Assembly: GCF_003254745.1 (NCBI RefSeq)
Contig: NZ_QKXH01000001.1
Span: forward strand, 1-64,000
DNA length: 64,000 nt
DNA from: Flavobacterium aquariorum
GTDB taxonomy: Bacteria; Bacteroidota; Bacteroidia; Flavobacteriales; Flavobacteriaceae
Direction of reading: 5' to 3'
Part shown: one piece after another, positions 43,285-52,633 of the stretch
How positions within the stretch are numbered: position 1 is the stretch's first letter
Layout: each line of letters begins with the position of its first letter
Program-made: the position numbers and the translations under genes
Notes under the pieces: model-generated
The model's input: only the letters and a program-made list of their open reading frames with translations
Told to the model about the DNA's origin: nothing
Database searches by the model: none

Positions 43285-44463
43285 ATGAGACCCGATTTAT
43301 TTCAAGCCCCAGATTATTACAATCTAGATGATTTATTAAGTGAGGAACACAAACTAGTTCGTGACTCCGCCCGTGCTTGGGTAAAACGCGAAGTTTCTCC
43401 AATTATAGAAGAATACGCCCAAAAAGCAGAATTCCCAAAACAAATTATAAAAGGGCTTGGTGAAATAGGTGGTTTTGGCCCCTATATTCCAGCAGAATAT
43501 GGTGGTGCAGGATTAGACCAAATCTCTTATGGATTGATTATGCAGGAAATTGAACGCGGTGATTCAGGTGTTCGTTCAACTTCCTCAGTACAATCTTCGT
43601 TGGTAATGTACCCTATTTGGAAATACGGAAATGAAGAGCAAAGAATGAAATATTTACCAAAATTAGCCACAGGTGAATTCATGGGTTGTTTTGGCTTAAC
43701 CGAACCCAACCATGGTTCAGATCCAGGAAGCATGATTACCAATTTCAAAGACATGGGAGATCACTATCTTTTAAACGGTGCCAAAATGTGGATTTCAAAT
43801 GCTCCTTTCGCTGATATTGCTATCGTTTGGGCAAAAAATGAAGAAGGAAGGATACACGGATTAATCGTAGAACGTGGAATGGAAGGTTTTACAACTCCAG
43901 AAACACATAACAAATGGTCGCTTCGTGCATCATCTACTGGAGAATTGATTTTTGACAATGTAAAAGTACCAAAAGATAATTTATTGCCTAATAAATCAGG
44001 ACTGGGCGCACCTCTAGGTTGCTTGGATTCGGCTCGTTATGGAATTGCATGGGGAGCTATTGGCGCTGCAATGGACTGTTATGACACCGCTTTGCGTTAT
44101 GCTAAAGAAAGAATTCAGTTTGACAAGCCTATTGCCGGAACTCAATTACAGCAAAAGAAATTAGCCGAAATGATTACCGAAATCACCAAAGCACAATTAC
44201 TAACTTGGAGACTTGGTGTCCTAAGGAATGAAGGAAGAGCAACAACTGCACAAATTTCTATGGCCAAAAGAAACAACGTGGACATGGCATTGCATATTGC
44301 TCGCGAAGCCAGACAAATACTAGGCGGAATGGGAATTACCGGAGAATATTCCATCATGCGTCATATGATGAATCTAGAATCAGTAATTACATATGAAGGA
44401 ACTCACGACATTCATTTATTGATTACAGGAATGGACATTACCGGAATTCCAGCTTTCAAATAG
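43285..44463 (+). CDS. glutaryl-CoA dehydrogenase-like acyl-CoA dehydrogenase
   Basis: FAD flavoenzyme oxidising an acyl-CoA; close resemblance to glutaryl-CoA dehydrogenase, which also decarboxylates glutaryl-CoA to crotonyl-CoA in lysine and tryptophan breakdown. 392 residues. Visible: GCFGLTEPNHGSDPGSM (FAD binding, about 137-153), KMWISNAPFADI, the NKWSLRASSTGELIFDNVKV block, LDSARYGIAWGAIGAA, and the catalytic-Glu block VITYEGTHDIHLLI (about 370). A TAGATTTG box lies at 43256-43263 just before the start; terminator at 44503. Confidence 0.9.
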   Translation: MRPDLFQAPDYYNLDDLLSEEHKLVRDSARAWVKREVSPIIEEYAQKAEFPKQIIKGLGEIGGFGPYIPAEYGGAGLDQISYGLIMQEIERGDSGVRSTSSVQSSLVMYPIWKYGNEEQRMKYLPKLATGEFMGCFGLTEPNHGSDPGSMITNFKDMGDHYLLNGAKMWISNAPFADIAIVWAKNEEGRIHGLIVERGMEGFTTPETHNKWSLRASSTGELIFDNVKVPKDNLLPNKSGLGAPLGCLDSARYGIAWGAIGAAMDCYDTALRYAKERIQFDKPIAGTQLQQKKLAEMITEITKAQLLTWRLGVLRNEGRATTAQISMAKRNNVDMALHIAREARQILGGMGITGEYSIMRHMMNLESVITYEGTHDIHLLITGMDITGIPAFK

Positions 44464-44502
44464 AACTAAACAACTATTAAAGTATTTATAAAATTGATAG
44501 TC

Positions 44503-44531
44503 AAAGCTTCTTGGTAACGGGAAGCTTTTTT
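44503..44531 (+). terminator. terminator of the acyl-CoA dehydrogenase gene
   Basis: Stem AAAGCTTC / GAAGCTTT with a ten-base loop and six Ts, 40 bases after the stop. Confidence 0.78.
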
Positions 44532-44555
44532 AATTTTACACTAAAAAGAAACTCA

Positions 44556-45338
44556 ATGAATATTGCAACAATCAACTCAGGCATTCAAACCCAAAAACAA
44601 CAATTATTAAACCATTCTTTATACCAAAAAATAAATACTCTTGAAGATTTGCATCAATTCGTAGAAAACCATGTATATGCGGTCTGGGATTTTATGTCTT
44701 TGTTAAAAGCTTTGCAAAATAAATTAACCTGCACTTCAACACCTTGGTTTACGACACCAAATCCCGAAACCCGATATTTAATAAATGAAATTGTATTGGC
44801 AGAGGAAAGCGATTTAAGCATTGACGGTCGACGTTTAAGCCATTTTGAAATGTACATTGAGGCAATGCAAGATTGCGGTGCCAAAACAATCGGTATTGAA
44901 CTTTTTTTAGAAGAGGTTAATTCGCTTCACAATATATTTGTTGCGATCAAAAAAAGTAATCTACATCCAAATATAAAAGAGTTTCTTGACTTTACGTTCA
45001 GAGTTATCGAAGAAGGCAAACCACATAAAATAGCAGCAGCATTTACATTTGGCAGAGAGGATTTGATTCCAAAAATGTTTACCGAAATTCTGAAAAATTT
45101 TCAATCCAAATTTCCAGCTAATGATTTACGTAAATTACTTTATTACTTTGAAAGACATATCGAATTAGATGCTGATGAGCATGGACCAATGGCAATGAAA
45201 ATGATCACCGAACTATGTGGTGAGGATCCAAAAAAATGGTCGGAAGTGGAAGAAATTTCGATTCAGGCTTTAGAAAAAAGAATAACTCTTTGGGATGCTA
45301 TCGAAGAACAGATTCTCCTAAAAGCCGAAATGGTTTAA
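44556..45338 (+). CDS. DUF3050 (heme-oxygenase-like fold) protein
   Basis: 260 residues from ATG 44556 (MNIATINSGIQ); the longer frame from 44511 starts at a TTG inside the upstream terminator and is rejected. All-helical, with HQFVENHVYAVWDFMSLLKAL, PETRYLINEIVLAEESD, SHFEMYIEAMQDCG, FTFGREDLIPKMF and YFERHIELDADEHGPMA. The conserved Glu and His positions match the DUF3050 family, related to the heme-oxygenase-like di-iron fold. The enzymatic activity is unknown. Confidence 0.85.
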   Translation: MNIATINSGIQTQKQQLLNHSLYQKINTLEDLHQFVENHVYAVWDFMSLLKALQNKLTCTSTPWFTTPNPETRYLINEIVLAEESDLSIDGRRLSHFEMYIEAMQDCGAKTIGIELFLEEVNSLHNIFVAIKKSNLHPNIKEFLDFTFRVIEEGKPHKIAAAFTFGREDLIPKMFTEILKNFQSKFPANDLRKLLYYFERHIELDADEHGPMAMKMITELCGEDPKKWSEVEEISIQALEKRITLWDAIEEQILLKAEMV

Positions 45339-45385
45339 TAAAACATAAGCAACCTTAAGGATCGTTTAATTGTAATTTATTAAAA

Positions 45386-46126
45386 ATGGTTTATACATTG
45401 AAAATCTGCGTACTATTCTTAAGCTTTCTTTTTATAGATTGTCAATCTGACAATACTGAAATAAGATCTGTTGTTCCTCCACAAAACCCTAAACCAACTC
45501 AACTAACATTGGCCACTAAATCAGAACCAATCAAATATTTGGCTTTGGGAGACAGTTATACAATAGGGCAAAGTGTTTGTGAAACCTGTCGTTTTCCAGA
45601 ACAATTAAAAACCAAGCTCTATAATTTAAACACTCAAAACAGCATTTCGCTAGACATAATTGCAAAGACAGGATGGACAACCAGTAATTTAATATCGGCA
45701 ATAAACAGTCAAAATCCAAGTACTGATTATGACCTAGTTACCTTACTCATTGGGGTGAACAATCAATATCAAGGGAATTCTTTTTCTGAATATGAAAAAG
45801 AATTCCCTGATTTAGTAAATAAAGCCATTTTATTAGCAAAAGGCGACAAAACAAATTTAATCGTAGTCTCGATTCCAGATTATGCATACACCCCATTTGG
45901 CAATGGGAACAAAAGAGTATCTACAGAAATAGACCAATATAATTCTTATGCACAAAACTACTGCGCAGAAAACAGTATAATATTTGTAAACATTACAGAC
46001 ATAACTAGACAAGGACTATCAAATCCTAGCCTAGTTGCTTCAGACAACTTACATCCTTCTGAAAAAGCATATACCTTATTCGTAGAACGCATTTTACCAA
46101 AAGCAGTTGACGCTTTACAAAATTAA
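45386..46126 (+). CDS. SGNH/GDSL-family lipoprotein hydrolase
   Basis: 246 residues. Lipoprotein signal MVYTLKICVLFLSFLFIDCQ. Block I YLALGDSYTIGQ contains the catalytic Ser; the Gly block is in TKTGWTTSNL; block III is LLIGVNNQYQG; block V DNLHPSEKAY has the Asp and His. Likely an esterase anchored in the outer or inner membrane, facing the periplasm. The substrate is unknown. Confidence 0.88.
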   Translation: MVYTLKICVLFLSFLFIDCQSDNTEIRSVVPPQNPKPTQLTLATKSEPIKYLALGDSYTIGQSVCETCRFPEQLKTKLYNLNTQNSISLDIIAKTGWTTSNLISAINSQNPSTDYDLVTLLIGVNNQYQGNSFSEYEKEFPDLVNKAILLAKGDKTNLIVVSIPDYAYTPFGNGNKRVSTEIDQYNSYAQNYCAENSIIFVNITDITRQGLSNPSLVASDNLHPSEKAYTLFVERILPKAVDALQN

Positions 46127-46129
46127 ATT

Positions 46130-46447
46130 CTAATTCTCTGGAGCCAATTCCAATTCCAAGCCTTCAAGACTCTCGGTAATAGGGATTTGACAACCCAAAC
46201 GACTATTTGATTTTACATAAAAAGCTTCAGATAACATAGCTTCTTCATCATCACCCATAGCCGGCAACGGAACATCATTAAGAACATAACATTGGCAAGA
46301 AGCACACATTGCCATTCCTCCACAAGTTCCTTCAACCGGAAGCTCATAGGCTTTGCACAATTCCATTATGTTCATAGCCATATCTGTTGGGGCCTGTAAT
46401 TCATGAACAACTCCTTCTCTATCTTTAATTTTTATTAAAACGTCCAT
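46130..46447 (-). CDS. 2Fe-2S ferredoxin (adrenodoxin type)
   Basis: 105 residues. The cluster ligands CGGMAMCASCQC (about 39-50) with a fourth Cys at GCQIPI (about 88) match the adrenodoxin/ISC-type ferredoxins used in Fe-S assembly and monooxygenase electron transfer. No signal peptide. It lies downstream of the Nfu and Mrp genes on the same strand, with one unrelated gene between, so a shared role in Fe-S biogenesis is plausible but not shown. Confidence 0.92.
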   Translation of the reverse strand: MDVLIKIKDREGVVHELQAPTDMAMNIMELCKAYELPVEGTCGGMAMCASCQCYVLNDVPLPAMGDDEEAMLSEAFYVKSNSRLGCQIPITESLEGLELELAPEN

Positions 46448-46498
46448 TATATAATTTAACTTTTATTTAAAAAATCGGAGTTGTTTAAAACTTCGATA

Positions 46499-46972
46499 TT
46501 AATCTTTTACTGTAAGATCTAGTGCGTAATCCTTATTATTTTCGTTATTATGAATTTTCAAACCAATAACATCAGCCTGATTCACTACGAAAGTAACTTT
46601 CACAGCGGGCGTATAAGATCCTTCAAAAGTTTTAAATACTAACTTTCCCTCATACGTCAAATTCAACAAACCATTTTTTTCCGTTTTTGTTTTAGTCAAT
46701 ATTTGCGAGTCTAAAACTGCTGTAACATATGCGCTTTTATCTAACATTTTAGCCTTGCCTCCGCTTAGTTCAGTCAAAAATTCAGCATTGGCAATCTTTA
46801 ATTGTCCCTGTCTATTTGACGATACATCAACCATGGACGCAAAATTCAATTCAGTCCATTCTTCATCAACATTAACATACGTTTTGGACACATATGCCTC
46901 TTGAATTGGTTCTTGACCATAGTTTTTATAAAAACACAAAAATAGAATAATTAATAAGTACTGCTTTTTCAT
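46499..46972 (-). CDS. secreted protein of unknown function
   Basis: 157 residues with a signal peptide (MKKQYLLIILFLCFYKNYGQ). The mature part is beta-rich with alternating charged and hydrophobic residues (NLTYEGKLVFKTFEGSYTPAV); no family was recognised. It has a good promoter at 46999-47027 and is separate from the neighbouring Fe-S genes by strand position only. Confidence 0.6.
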   Translation of the reverse strand: MKKQYLLIILFLCFYKNYGQEPIQEAYVSKTYVNVDEEWTELNFASMVDVSSNRQGQLKIANAEFLTELSGGKAKMLDKSAYVTAVLDSQILTKTKTEKNGLLNLTYEGKLVFKTFEGSYTPAVKVTFVVNQADVIGLKIHNNENNKDYALDLTVKD

Positions 46973-46998
46973 AATTCAAATTTTATAGGTTAGTGCTA

Positions 46999-47027
46999 CA
47001 AATGTAAATTTTTATTTGAATTTTCAA
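46999..47027 (-). promoter_or_regulatory. promoter of the secreted protein gene at 46499
   Basis: Minus strand TTG (47025-47027), 18-bp spacer, TACATTTG (46999-47006), 27 bases before the ATG. Confidence 0.7.
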
Positions 47028-47267
47028 ATAAAAAAATCTTGAATTATTCACATCGTTTTTTACACAAAACAAAATAAACAGCGGTTTTATTGGTAATTCA
47101 TTAATAATAATCTTTAAAAAAAACCTTTTTATTGATTTTTAACAAGTATGAATCAATCTATTTAACAAGAGTGAACATGACTTTTATCATTTTATACTTG
47201 TCTTTTTGTTAGTAAAAAGTCATTTTTAAGACTAATAAAAACAAACAATAATCTATTTTTCAATGTC

Positions 47268-47507
47268 TTACATAATATTAACAACCGTTTCTATTTGAGG
47301 AGCATACTTTTTAATGGTAGTCTCCACTCCGGCTCTTAACGTCATTTGATTCACGCTACAGCTTGTACACGCCCCTTCAAGGCGTACTTTTACGTGTTTT
47401 CCTTCATCAATTGAAATAAGCGTAATGTCTCCACCATCTGAATTCAGAAAAGGTCTGATTTCTTCAAGTGCTTTTAGGACATTATTAGTTAATTCTTCTG
47501 TTTTCAT
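47268..47507 (-). CDS. NifU-like (Nfu) Fe-S scaffold domain protein
   Basis: 79 residues, a free-standing NifU C-terminal domain. IRPFLNSDGGDITLISI and GACTSCSVNQMTLRAGVE carry the CxxC motif (Cys46 and Cys49 by count of the reading frame) that holds a cluster for transfer. It follows the Mrp/ApbC gene by 118 bases on the same strand; the gap contains hairpins at 47532-47543 and 47557-47578 (8-bp stem GCAATCAC/GTGATTGC). Confidence 0.93.
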   Translation of the reverse strand: MKTEELTNNVLKALEEIRPFLNSDGGDITLISIDEGKHVKVRLEGACTSCSVNQMTLRAGVETTIKKYAPQIETVVNIM

Positions 47508-47556
47508 AAGTCGATATATATTATTCTTTTTCGGTCTACCGATATTTTTGGAGAAG

Positions 47557-47578
47557 CAATCACATATTAGTGATTGCT
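47557..47578 (-). promoter_or_regulatory. hairpin between mrp and nfu
   Basis: Perfect 8-bp stem GCAATCAC / GTGATTGC with an ATATTA loop, 50 bases before the nfu start. No U tract in either direction, so it is more likely an mRNA stability or processing feature than a terminator. Confidence 0.4.
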
Positions 47579-47625
47579 ATTTATCCTTCAATGTTATTTG
47601 AATTGTCATTCAGATAACAAAATTC

Positions 47626-48753
47626 TTATTTCTTAACAGCCGAACATCCAGCCATTGTAGTGATTTTGATTGCTTCAGTAGGTTCCAAATTTTCATTCCT
47701 ATTGACAACTTCGCTAACTACGTTTCGTGTTATCTCGTCAAAAACATTTTCAATAACAGAACCTGTTTGCAATGCTGCTGGATGTCCATAATCTCCCGCT
47801 TCGCGAATAGACTGTACGATTGGCACTTCTCCAAGAAAAGCAACTCCTAGATCTTGAGCAAGATCTTTAGCTCCCTCTTTCCCAAAGATATAATATTTAT
47901 TGTTAGGCAATTCTTCTGGTGTAAAATAGGCCATGTTTTCTATAATTCCCAACACAGGGACATTTATAGCTTCTGATAAAAACATAGAAACTCCTTTCTT
48001 GGCATCAGCCAATGCAACAGCTTGCGGTGTACTTACCACAACAGCGCCAGTTACAGGCAATGATTGCATAATTGATAGATGAATATCTCCTGTTCCTGGA
48101 GGCAAATCAATCAGCATAAAGTCCAATTCTCCCCAATTGGCATCAAAAATCATTTGATTCAACGCTTTTGAAGCCATCGGACCTCTCCAGATTACGGCTT
48201 GACTTGGCGAGGTAAAGAATCCAATAGAAAGCATTTTTACTCCATAGCTTTCCACAGGTTTCATCTTCGATTTCCCGTCAACCTCAACCGAAATTGGTTT
48301 TTCATTTTCTACATCAAACATGATTGGCATAGATGGACCGTAAATATCGGCATCCAATATCCCTACAGCAAATCCCATTTTGGCTAATGTTACCGCTAAA
48401 TTTGCCGTAACAGTAGACTTCCCAACACCACCTTTTCCTGAAGCAACTGCAATAATATTTTTTATCCCCGGAATAGCTTTTCCTTTTATTTCATTCTTTT
48501 CCGGAACTTCTACTTTTATGTTTACTTTAATTTTGGCATCTGGAGAAACTAATTCATGTATCGTCTTTCTAATATCATCCTCAGCTCTTTTCTTGATGTG
48601 CATCGCAGGTGTGTGCAATAGCAAATCTATAACAACTTCATCTCCAAAAGTAACCACGTTTGCTATAGCGCCACTTTCTACCATATTTTTACCTTCACCG
48701 GCAATAGTTATTGTTTCTAATGCCTTAAGAATATCTTTTCTATCTAATTTCAT
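47626..48753 (-). CDS. apbC: Mrp/NBP35-family Fe-S carrier ATPase
   Basis: 375 residues. An N-terminal MIP18/DUF59 domain (KDILKALETITIAGEGKN), then the P-loop IIAVASGKGGVGKSTVTANLA (about 99-119), GILDADIYGPSMP and LMLIDLPPGTGDIHLS-type Switch II. A late Cys (GCSAVKK at the C terminus) differs from the CxxC of NBP35, where the ligands are usually placed nearer 240-285. It probably supplies Fe-S clusters to apoproteins together with Nfu downstream. Confidence 0.92.
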   Translation of the reverse strand: MKLDRKDILKALETITIAGEGKNMVESGAIANVVTFGDEVVIDLLLHTPAMHIKKRAEDDIRKTIHELVSPDAKIKVNIKVEVPEKNEIKGKAIPGIKNIIAVASGKGGVGKSTVTANLAVTLAKMGFAVGILDADIYGPSMPIMFDVENEKPISVEVDGKSKMKPVESYGVKMLSIGFFTSPSQAVIWRGPMASKALNQMIFDANWGELDFMLIDLPPGTGDIHLSIMQSLPVTGAVVVSTPQAVALADAKKGVSMFLSEAINVPVLGIIENMAYFTPEELPNNKYYIFGKEGAKDLAQDLGVAFLGEVPIVQSIREAGDYGHPAALQTGSVIENVFDEITRNVVSEVVNRNENLEPTEAIKITTMAGCSAVKK

Positions 48754-49037
48754 GCGTAATTATTATTTTTTTGTTTGGAACATGTAGTGCCTTGTCCAAT
48801 TTATTTATCTTTTTTGAATCAGGCGATTTCATTATAAAACATTTTATAAAAGGTTTAAAAAATTGTCTTTATTTAAACTAATTTTAGATTGCAAAGATAA
48901 CGGATTAAGTTCTTATTCTAAAGGATTTGGATTGGATTTATTGATTGTGGTACATAATAACATCTTTCAACACAACTGTGATTTTTGCAATCCTAAAAAC
49001 CTTAAAAGCGATAACTACAAATAGCAGAAATACCGAA

Positions 49038-49370
49038 TTAAAGCCTCATTTCGGGCTCCCAAAAAACGGACTCAAAATTCATGATTTGATTATCCTCAAC
49101 AATAATACCCTCACTTTCCAGTAATTGTTGCATTAGATTAGTACCGTCAAAATGGTGCTTACCAGTTAACAATCCTTTTCTATTGACCACCCGATGTGCA
49201 GGAACATCCTCAAGATTGTGTGCTGCATTCATTGCCCAACCCACCATTCTGGCAGAACGTGCACTCCCTAAAACTCTGGCAATTGCGCCATAGGAAGTGA
49301 CTTTCCCATATGGAATTTGCCTGACGACAGCATAAACTCTTTCAAAAAAATTTTCGTTTGTTGCTTCCAT
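49038..49370 (-). CDS. alkyltransferase-like (Atl) protein
   Basis: 110 residues of the MGMT family: VYAVVRQIPYGKVTSYGAIA, SARMVGWAMNAAHN (the helix-turn-helix) and VPAHRVVNRKGLLTG. The catalytic PCHR cysteine of O6-alkylguanine transferases is replaced by Ala (PAHR), so it should bind alkylated bases without repairing them, as Atl proteins do. It probably hands lesions to nucleotide excision repair; that role is known for the family. It lies six bases downstream of the LysE gene. Confidence 0.9.
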   Translation of the reverse strand: MEATNENFFERVYAVVRQIPYGKVTSYGAIARVLGSARSARMVGWAMNAAHNLEDVPAHRVVNRKGLLTGKHHFDGTNLMQQLLESEGIIVEDNQIMNFESVFWEPEMRL

Positions 49371-49376
49371 TTTGTC

Positions 49377-50012
49377 TTATCCAAAATATCCTTTAATGAG
49401 TTTGAACAATGTAATTATAGAAACTAATCCGGTAATTGAACCAATAATATAATTCCCATTATTCATTAAAAAAGAGGATTTTGCTTCCCTTTTTTTGAAG
49501 TATACAATGTAAAGATAAAAAACCAAGAACGAGCCTGTAACTACTCCTCCCACAAAGGCAAAAATAAAAGACTCTAAAAAATAAAAATATCCATAAGTAG
49601 AAAGTGTAATGGACACGAAAACATAATATGGAATAGGGAATAAATTCAATGCCGACAATAACATTCCCAAAAAGAATCGATTCGTTTTGCTACGAACCTT
49701 CATTTCCGATTTTGGTAATTTTGGCTTTTTGGCTTTCCACAAAAAATAAATGGTCAATACAATAAATATAAATAGTCCAATTTCTTGAAGACTACTTATA
49801 ATATCGGGGCGGCTATTGATAAAATTGGCAAATAATAAGGCTAAAAATGTCTGAAAAAAAACAATTATTGTAGCACCAATAGCGAAAGAAATGGCCTCAT
49901 TTCTACCGTCTTTTAAGCTTACTTTTGCAGCTGTCATATTAATCAAACCAGGAGGTGTAATACCAATTGCTGCAACAATAAATCCGAGAAAAAAAGGCAA
50001 TAGTAGAGTCAT
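49377..50012 (-). CDS. LysE-type membrane transporter
   Basis: 211 residues with six predicted helices. The first helix carries FFLGFIVAAIGITPPGLINMTAA, which is the LysE/RhtB family opening (GxxPGP-type). An amino-acid or small-molecule exporter is likely; the substrate is not predictable. It follows trmB by 60 bases that hold a 13-bp tandem repeat. Confidence 0.8.
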   Translation of the reverse strand: MTLLLPFFLGFIVAAIGITPPGLINMTAAKVSLKDGRNEAISFAIGATIIVFFQTFLALLFANFINSRPDIISSLQEIGLFIFIVLTIYFLWKAKKPKLPKSEMKVRSKTNRFFLGMLLSALNLFPIPYYVFVSITLSTYGYFYFLESFIFAFVGGVVTGSFLVFYLYIVYFKKREAKSSFLMNNGNYIIGSITGLVSIITLFKLIKGYFG

Positions 50013-50016
50013 ACTT

Positions 50017-50049
50017 AGTTTGCAGTTTCAGTTTGCAGTCTCAGCTTAC
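50017..50049. repeat. 13-bp tandem repeat between lysE-like and trmB genes
   Basis: AGTTTGCAGTTTC, AGTTTGCAGTCTC and a partial AGCTTAC follow one another. The TGCAGTT core is a variant of the TGCAGAT heptamer; an identical TGCAGTT lies in the leuD-side array at 31482. The array begins four bases upstream of the LysE-like start codon. Confidence 0.65.
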
Positions 50050-50072
50050 AAACTGAAAACCATCTTAGAAAA

Positions 50073-50747
50073 CTATTTGATTTTAAAACGAATATACGTA
50101 ATTGCTTTGTTAATTTCCAAATATTGCTTCTCATAAAATGTCTGAAAAGCCGTAACTTCTTCAGGACTTCCCTCATTTACATACACATTATGATTAGCAT
50201 ACAAAACCTCATGTCCTTCCCCATGAAGCAATCCCAATGTGTAACCATGCATGAATTCACTATCGGTTTTAAGATTGACAACGCCTTCTTTCTTCAAAAT
50301 TTTCTTGTACAATTGCAAAAATTCCGAATTAGTCATCCTATGCTTCGTTCTTTTGTATTTTATTTGAGGATCTGGAAAAGTAATCCAAATTTCATCAACT
50401 TCATTTTCAGCAAAAATATGGTTGATCAATTCAATTTGAGTCCGAATAAAAGCCACATTATGCAATCCTGTTTCAACAGCAGTTTTTGCACCGCGCCAAA
50501 AACGGGCACCTTTGATGTCGATTCCCACGAAGTTTTTATTGGGATATTTCTCGGCCAATCCAACAGAATATTCTCCTTTTCCACAACCCAATTCAAGCAC
50601 CAATGGATTTTCGTTTTTAAAAAACTCCGAATTCCACTTCCCTCTTAGCGGAAATAAATTTCCAACTACTTCTTCTCTTGTTGGTTGAAAAACATTAGTG
50701 AATGTTTCGTTTTCCTTGAACCTTTTTAATTTATTTTTACTTCCCAC
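50073..50747 (-). CDS. trmB: tRNA (guanine-46-N7)-methyltransferase
   Basis: Methylates G46 in the variable loop of tRNAs. 224 residues. Motif I VLELGCGKGEYSVGLA (about 49-64), NFVGIDIKGARFWRGAKTA, and the TrmB signature ITFPDPQIKYKRTKHRM (about 121-137) are clear. The start codon is GTG (50747), giving MGSKNKLKRF; no better ATG exists in frame before motif I. Likely in one transcript with the LysE-like and Atl genes downstream. Confidence 0.96.
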   Translation of the reverse strand: MGSKNKLKRFKENETFTNVFQPTREEVVGNLFPLRGKWNSEFFKNENPLVLELGCGKGEYSVGLAEKYPNKNFVGIDIKGARFWRGAKTAVETGLHNVAFIRTQIELINHIFAENEVDEIWITFPDPQIKYKRTKHRMTNSEFLQLYKKILKKEGVVNLKTDSEFMHGYTLGLLHGEGHEVLYANHNVYVNEGSPEEVTAFQTFYEKQYLEINKAITYIRFKIK

Positions 50748-51017
50748 GATATGTTTGCTATTTCGGCAAAATTAAGGAATTATTTAAGACCGAAAACTTT
50801 GATGAAGAAAAAATGAAGATTTTAATCATGACCTAATATTTTTTAGCAGAACTTCTTTATACCTAAAAAGCATATTCTATCTCGTCCTTTCAAACCCTTT
50901 TTTGAATCAAAAAAGAGATGCTAAAAAACCAACTGAAATTATTCAGCACTAAACTTAAACTGAATTCACTTTTAACTAAAAATATATTTATGTACCTTTA
51001 TGTAAAATAATCTTTTG

Positions 51018-52625
51018 ATGAAAAAAAAAGTTTTATTTATAACAATAATAGCATTTACTCTTTCCCTCATTTCTTTCTACCGTTACAGAAAAGAAATTCT
51101 AACGGCTGAAGCCACTTCTTCTGCCCAACTACAACAAAAAACAGCTGCCAATAAACCTATAATTAGTATTGACAAAACTGCCATTATTCGTTTTTTTAAA
51201 CAATATTCTTCTCTGAAAAAATACCAGTCAGATGTTACTATCATTTACGTAAAGAGAAATTATAAGTCAATATGGTATAATCGCACGGGACTTATCAAAT
51301 TTGCCGATGTACTATATGCTAAAGTAAATCTTCTTGATGAAGAAGGATTAAATTCTCACTTACCGTACAAAGATAAATTTGACAGGATTTTTGACAAGAA
51401 CTCAGCTGATAAACCTTCCCAAACCGATACCGAAATAATGCTATCCACCGTATACGTTTTTTATGCCCAAAAAGTATTTCATGGAATGGACACAAAAAAA
51501 ATACAGGAAACCGGATGGTTTATCCCTAGAAATAATATTTCTTATGCAAATCTATTGGATTCTTTATTAGTCAATCCGGAATTACTAAGTAGAAATGAAA
51601 ACCTGGTATTTAACCAATATTACAAACTGCGAGATGTTTTAAAGAAATACCGACAAATAGAAAAAGAAGGTGGTTGGAATCAAATAGACTCTATTTCTGA
51701 GGCACAGGAATTGAAACCAAATGACAGCTCCAAAATCATTGGTCAAATAAGACACTGGCTTACCATTAACGGGGACTTAAAACGGGATTCCAAACTTAAT
51801 GTATACGATGATGAGATGATGGCCGCTATATTGAATTTTAAAAAAAGGAACGGTTTTAAGGCTAATTATCCCATTACATATAGACACATCAGACAAATGA
51901 ACATTCCTGCCGAAGAACGCATTAAAATCATTATGATAAACATGGAACGTTGTAGATGGATTGATCCAAAATTGGCTAAAGCCAATGAATATATAATTAT
52001 AAATATTCCATCCTTTAAATTAATTTATAAAAAAAACGGCAAAAAGGAACTGGAATCGAATGTGTTTTTAGGTCAAATCATTACCGAAACAGTTGTTTTT
52101 AGTGCCAATATGAGCAGTATAGTATTTAGTCCCTATTGGAATATCCCCAAAAGCATTGTTGAAAGTGAACTAAAAATACAAATAGAACGTGACAAAAATT
52201 ATCTGGCCAAAAACAATATAGAATGGAACAACGGTAATCCCAGACAAAAACCCGGAATAAATAATTCTTTGGGACTCGTTAAATTTGTTTTTCCAAATTC
52301 CAATAACATCTATCTTCACGACACGCCAGCCCGAAATCTATTCGACATGGAATACAGAACATTTAGTCATGGCTGCATCAATTTAGAAAAAGCCAAAGAA
52401 TTGGCCTTCTTACTTTTAAAAGATGATCCCGACTGGCCTATTGACCGGATCAATAATGCAATGAAAGGAGTAAAGGAAACCACCTGTATACTCAAACATA
52501 AAATCCCAATTCATATTGGCTATTTTACAGCTTGGGTTAACGATTCTGGCGAGATCTGTTTTTATAATGATATCTATTTAAGGGATGACCATCTGGCAGA
52601 ATTATTATTTTCAGAAACACCCTAA
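51018..52625 (+). CDS. L,D-transpeptidase, YcbB-like (copy 1)
   Basis: 535 residues from ATG 51018. The first 20 residues are a membrane anchor or uncleaved signal. An N-terminal scaffold region (KYQSDVTIIYVKRNYKSIWY) and a peptidoglycan-binding-like region precede the YkuD catalytic domain: NIYLHDTPARN and SHGCINLEKAKEL (catalytic Cys about 455). Such enzymes make 3-3 cross-links in peptidoglycan. A paralogue with the same layout lies at 56566. The motif HGCIN (rather than HGCIR in the paralogue) is within the family consensus. Confidence 0.9.
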   Translation: MKKKVLFITIIAFTLSLISFYRYRKEILTAEATSSAQLQQKTAANKPIISIDKTAIIRFFKQYSSLKKYQSDVTIIYVKRNYKSIWYNRTGLIKFADVLYAKVNLLDEEGLNSHLPYKDKFDRIFDKNSADKPSQTDTEIMLSTVYVFYAQKVFHGMDTKKIQETGWFIPRNNISYANLLDSLLVNPELLSRNENLVFNQYYKLRDVLKKYRQIEKEGGWNQIDSISEAQELKPNDSSKIIGQIRHWLTINGDLKRDSKLNVYDDEMMAAILNFKKRNGFKANYPITYRHIRQMNIPAEERIKIIMINMERCRWIDPKLAKANEYIIINIPSFKLIYKKNGKKELESNVFLGQIITETVVFSANMSSIVFSPYWNIPKSIVESELKIQIERDKNYLAKNNIEWNNGNPRQKPGINNSLGLVKFVFPNSNNIYLHDTPARNLFDMEYRTFSHGCINLEKAKELAFLLLKDDPDWPIDRINNAMKGVKETTCILKHKIPIHIGYFTAWVNDSGEICFYNDIYLRDDHLAELLFSETP

Positions 52626-52633
52626 TGTCATTA

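Noticed and set aside
47557-47578. Hairpin between mrp and nfu as a terminator
   Set aside because: No U tract in either direction; the 8-bp stem alone is not enough.
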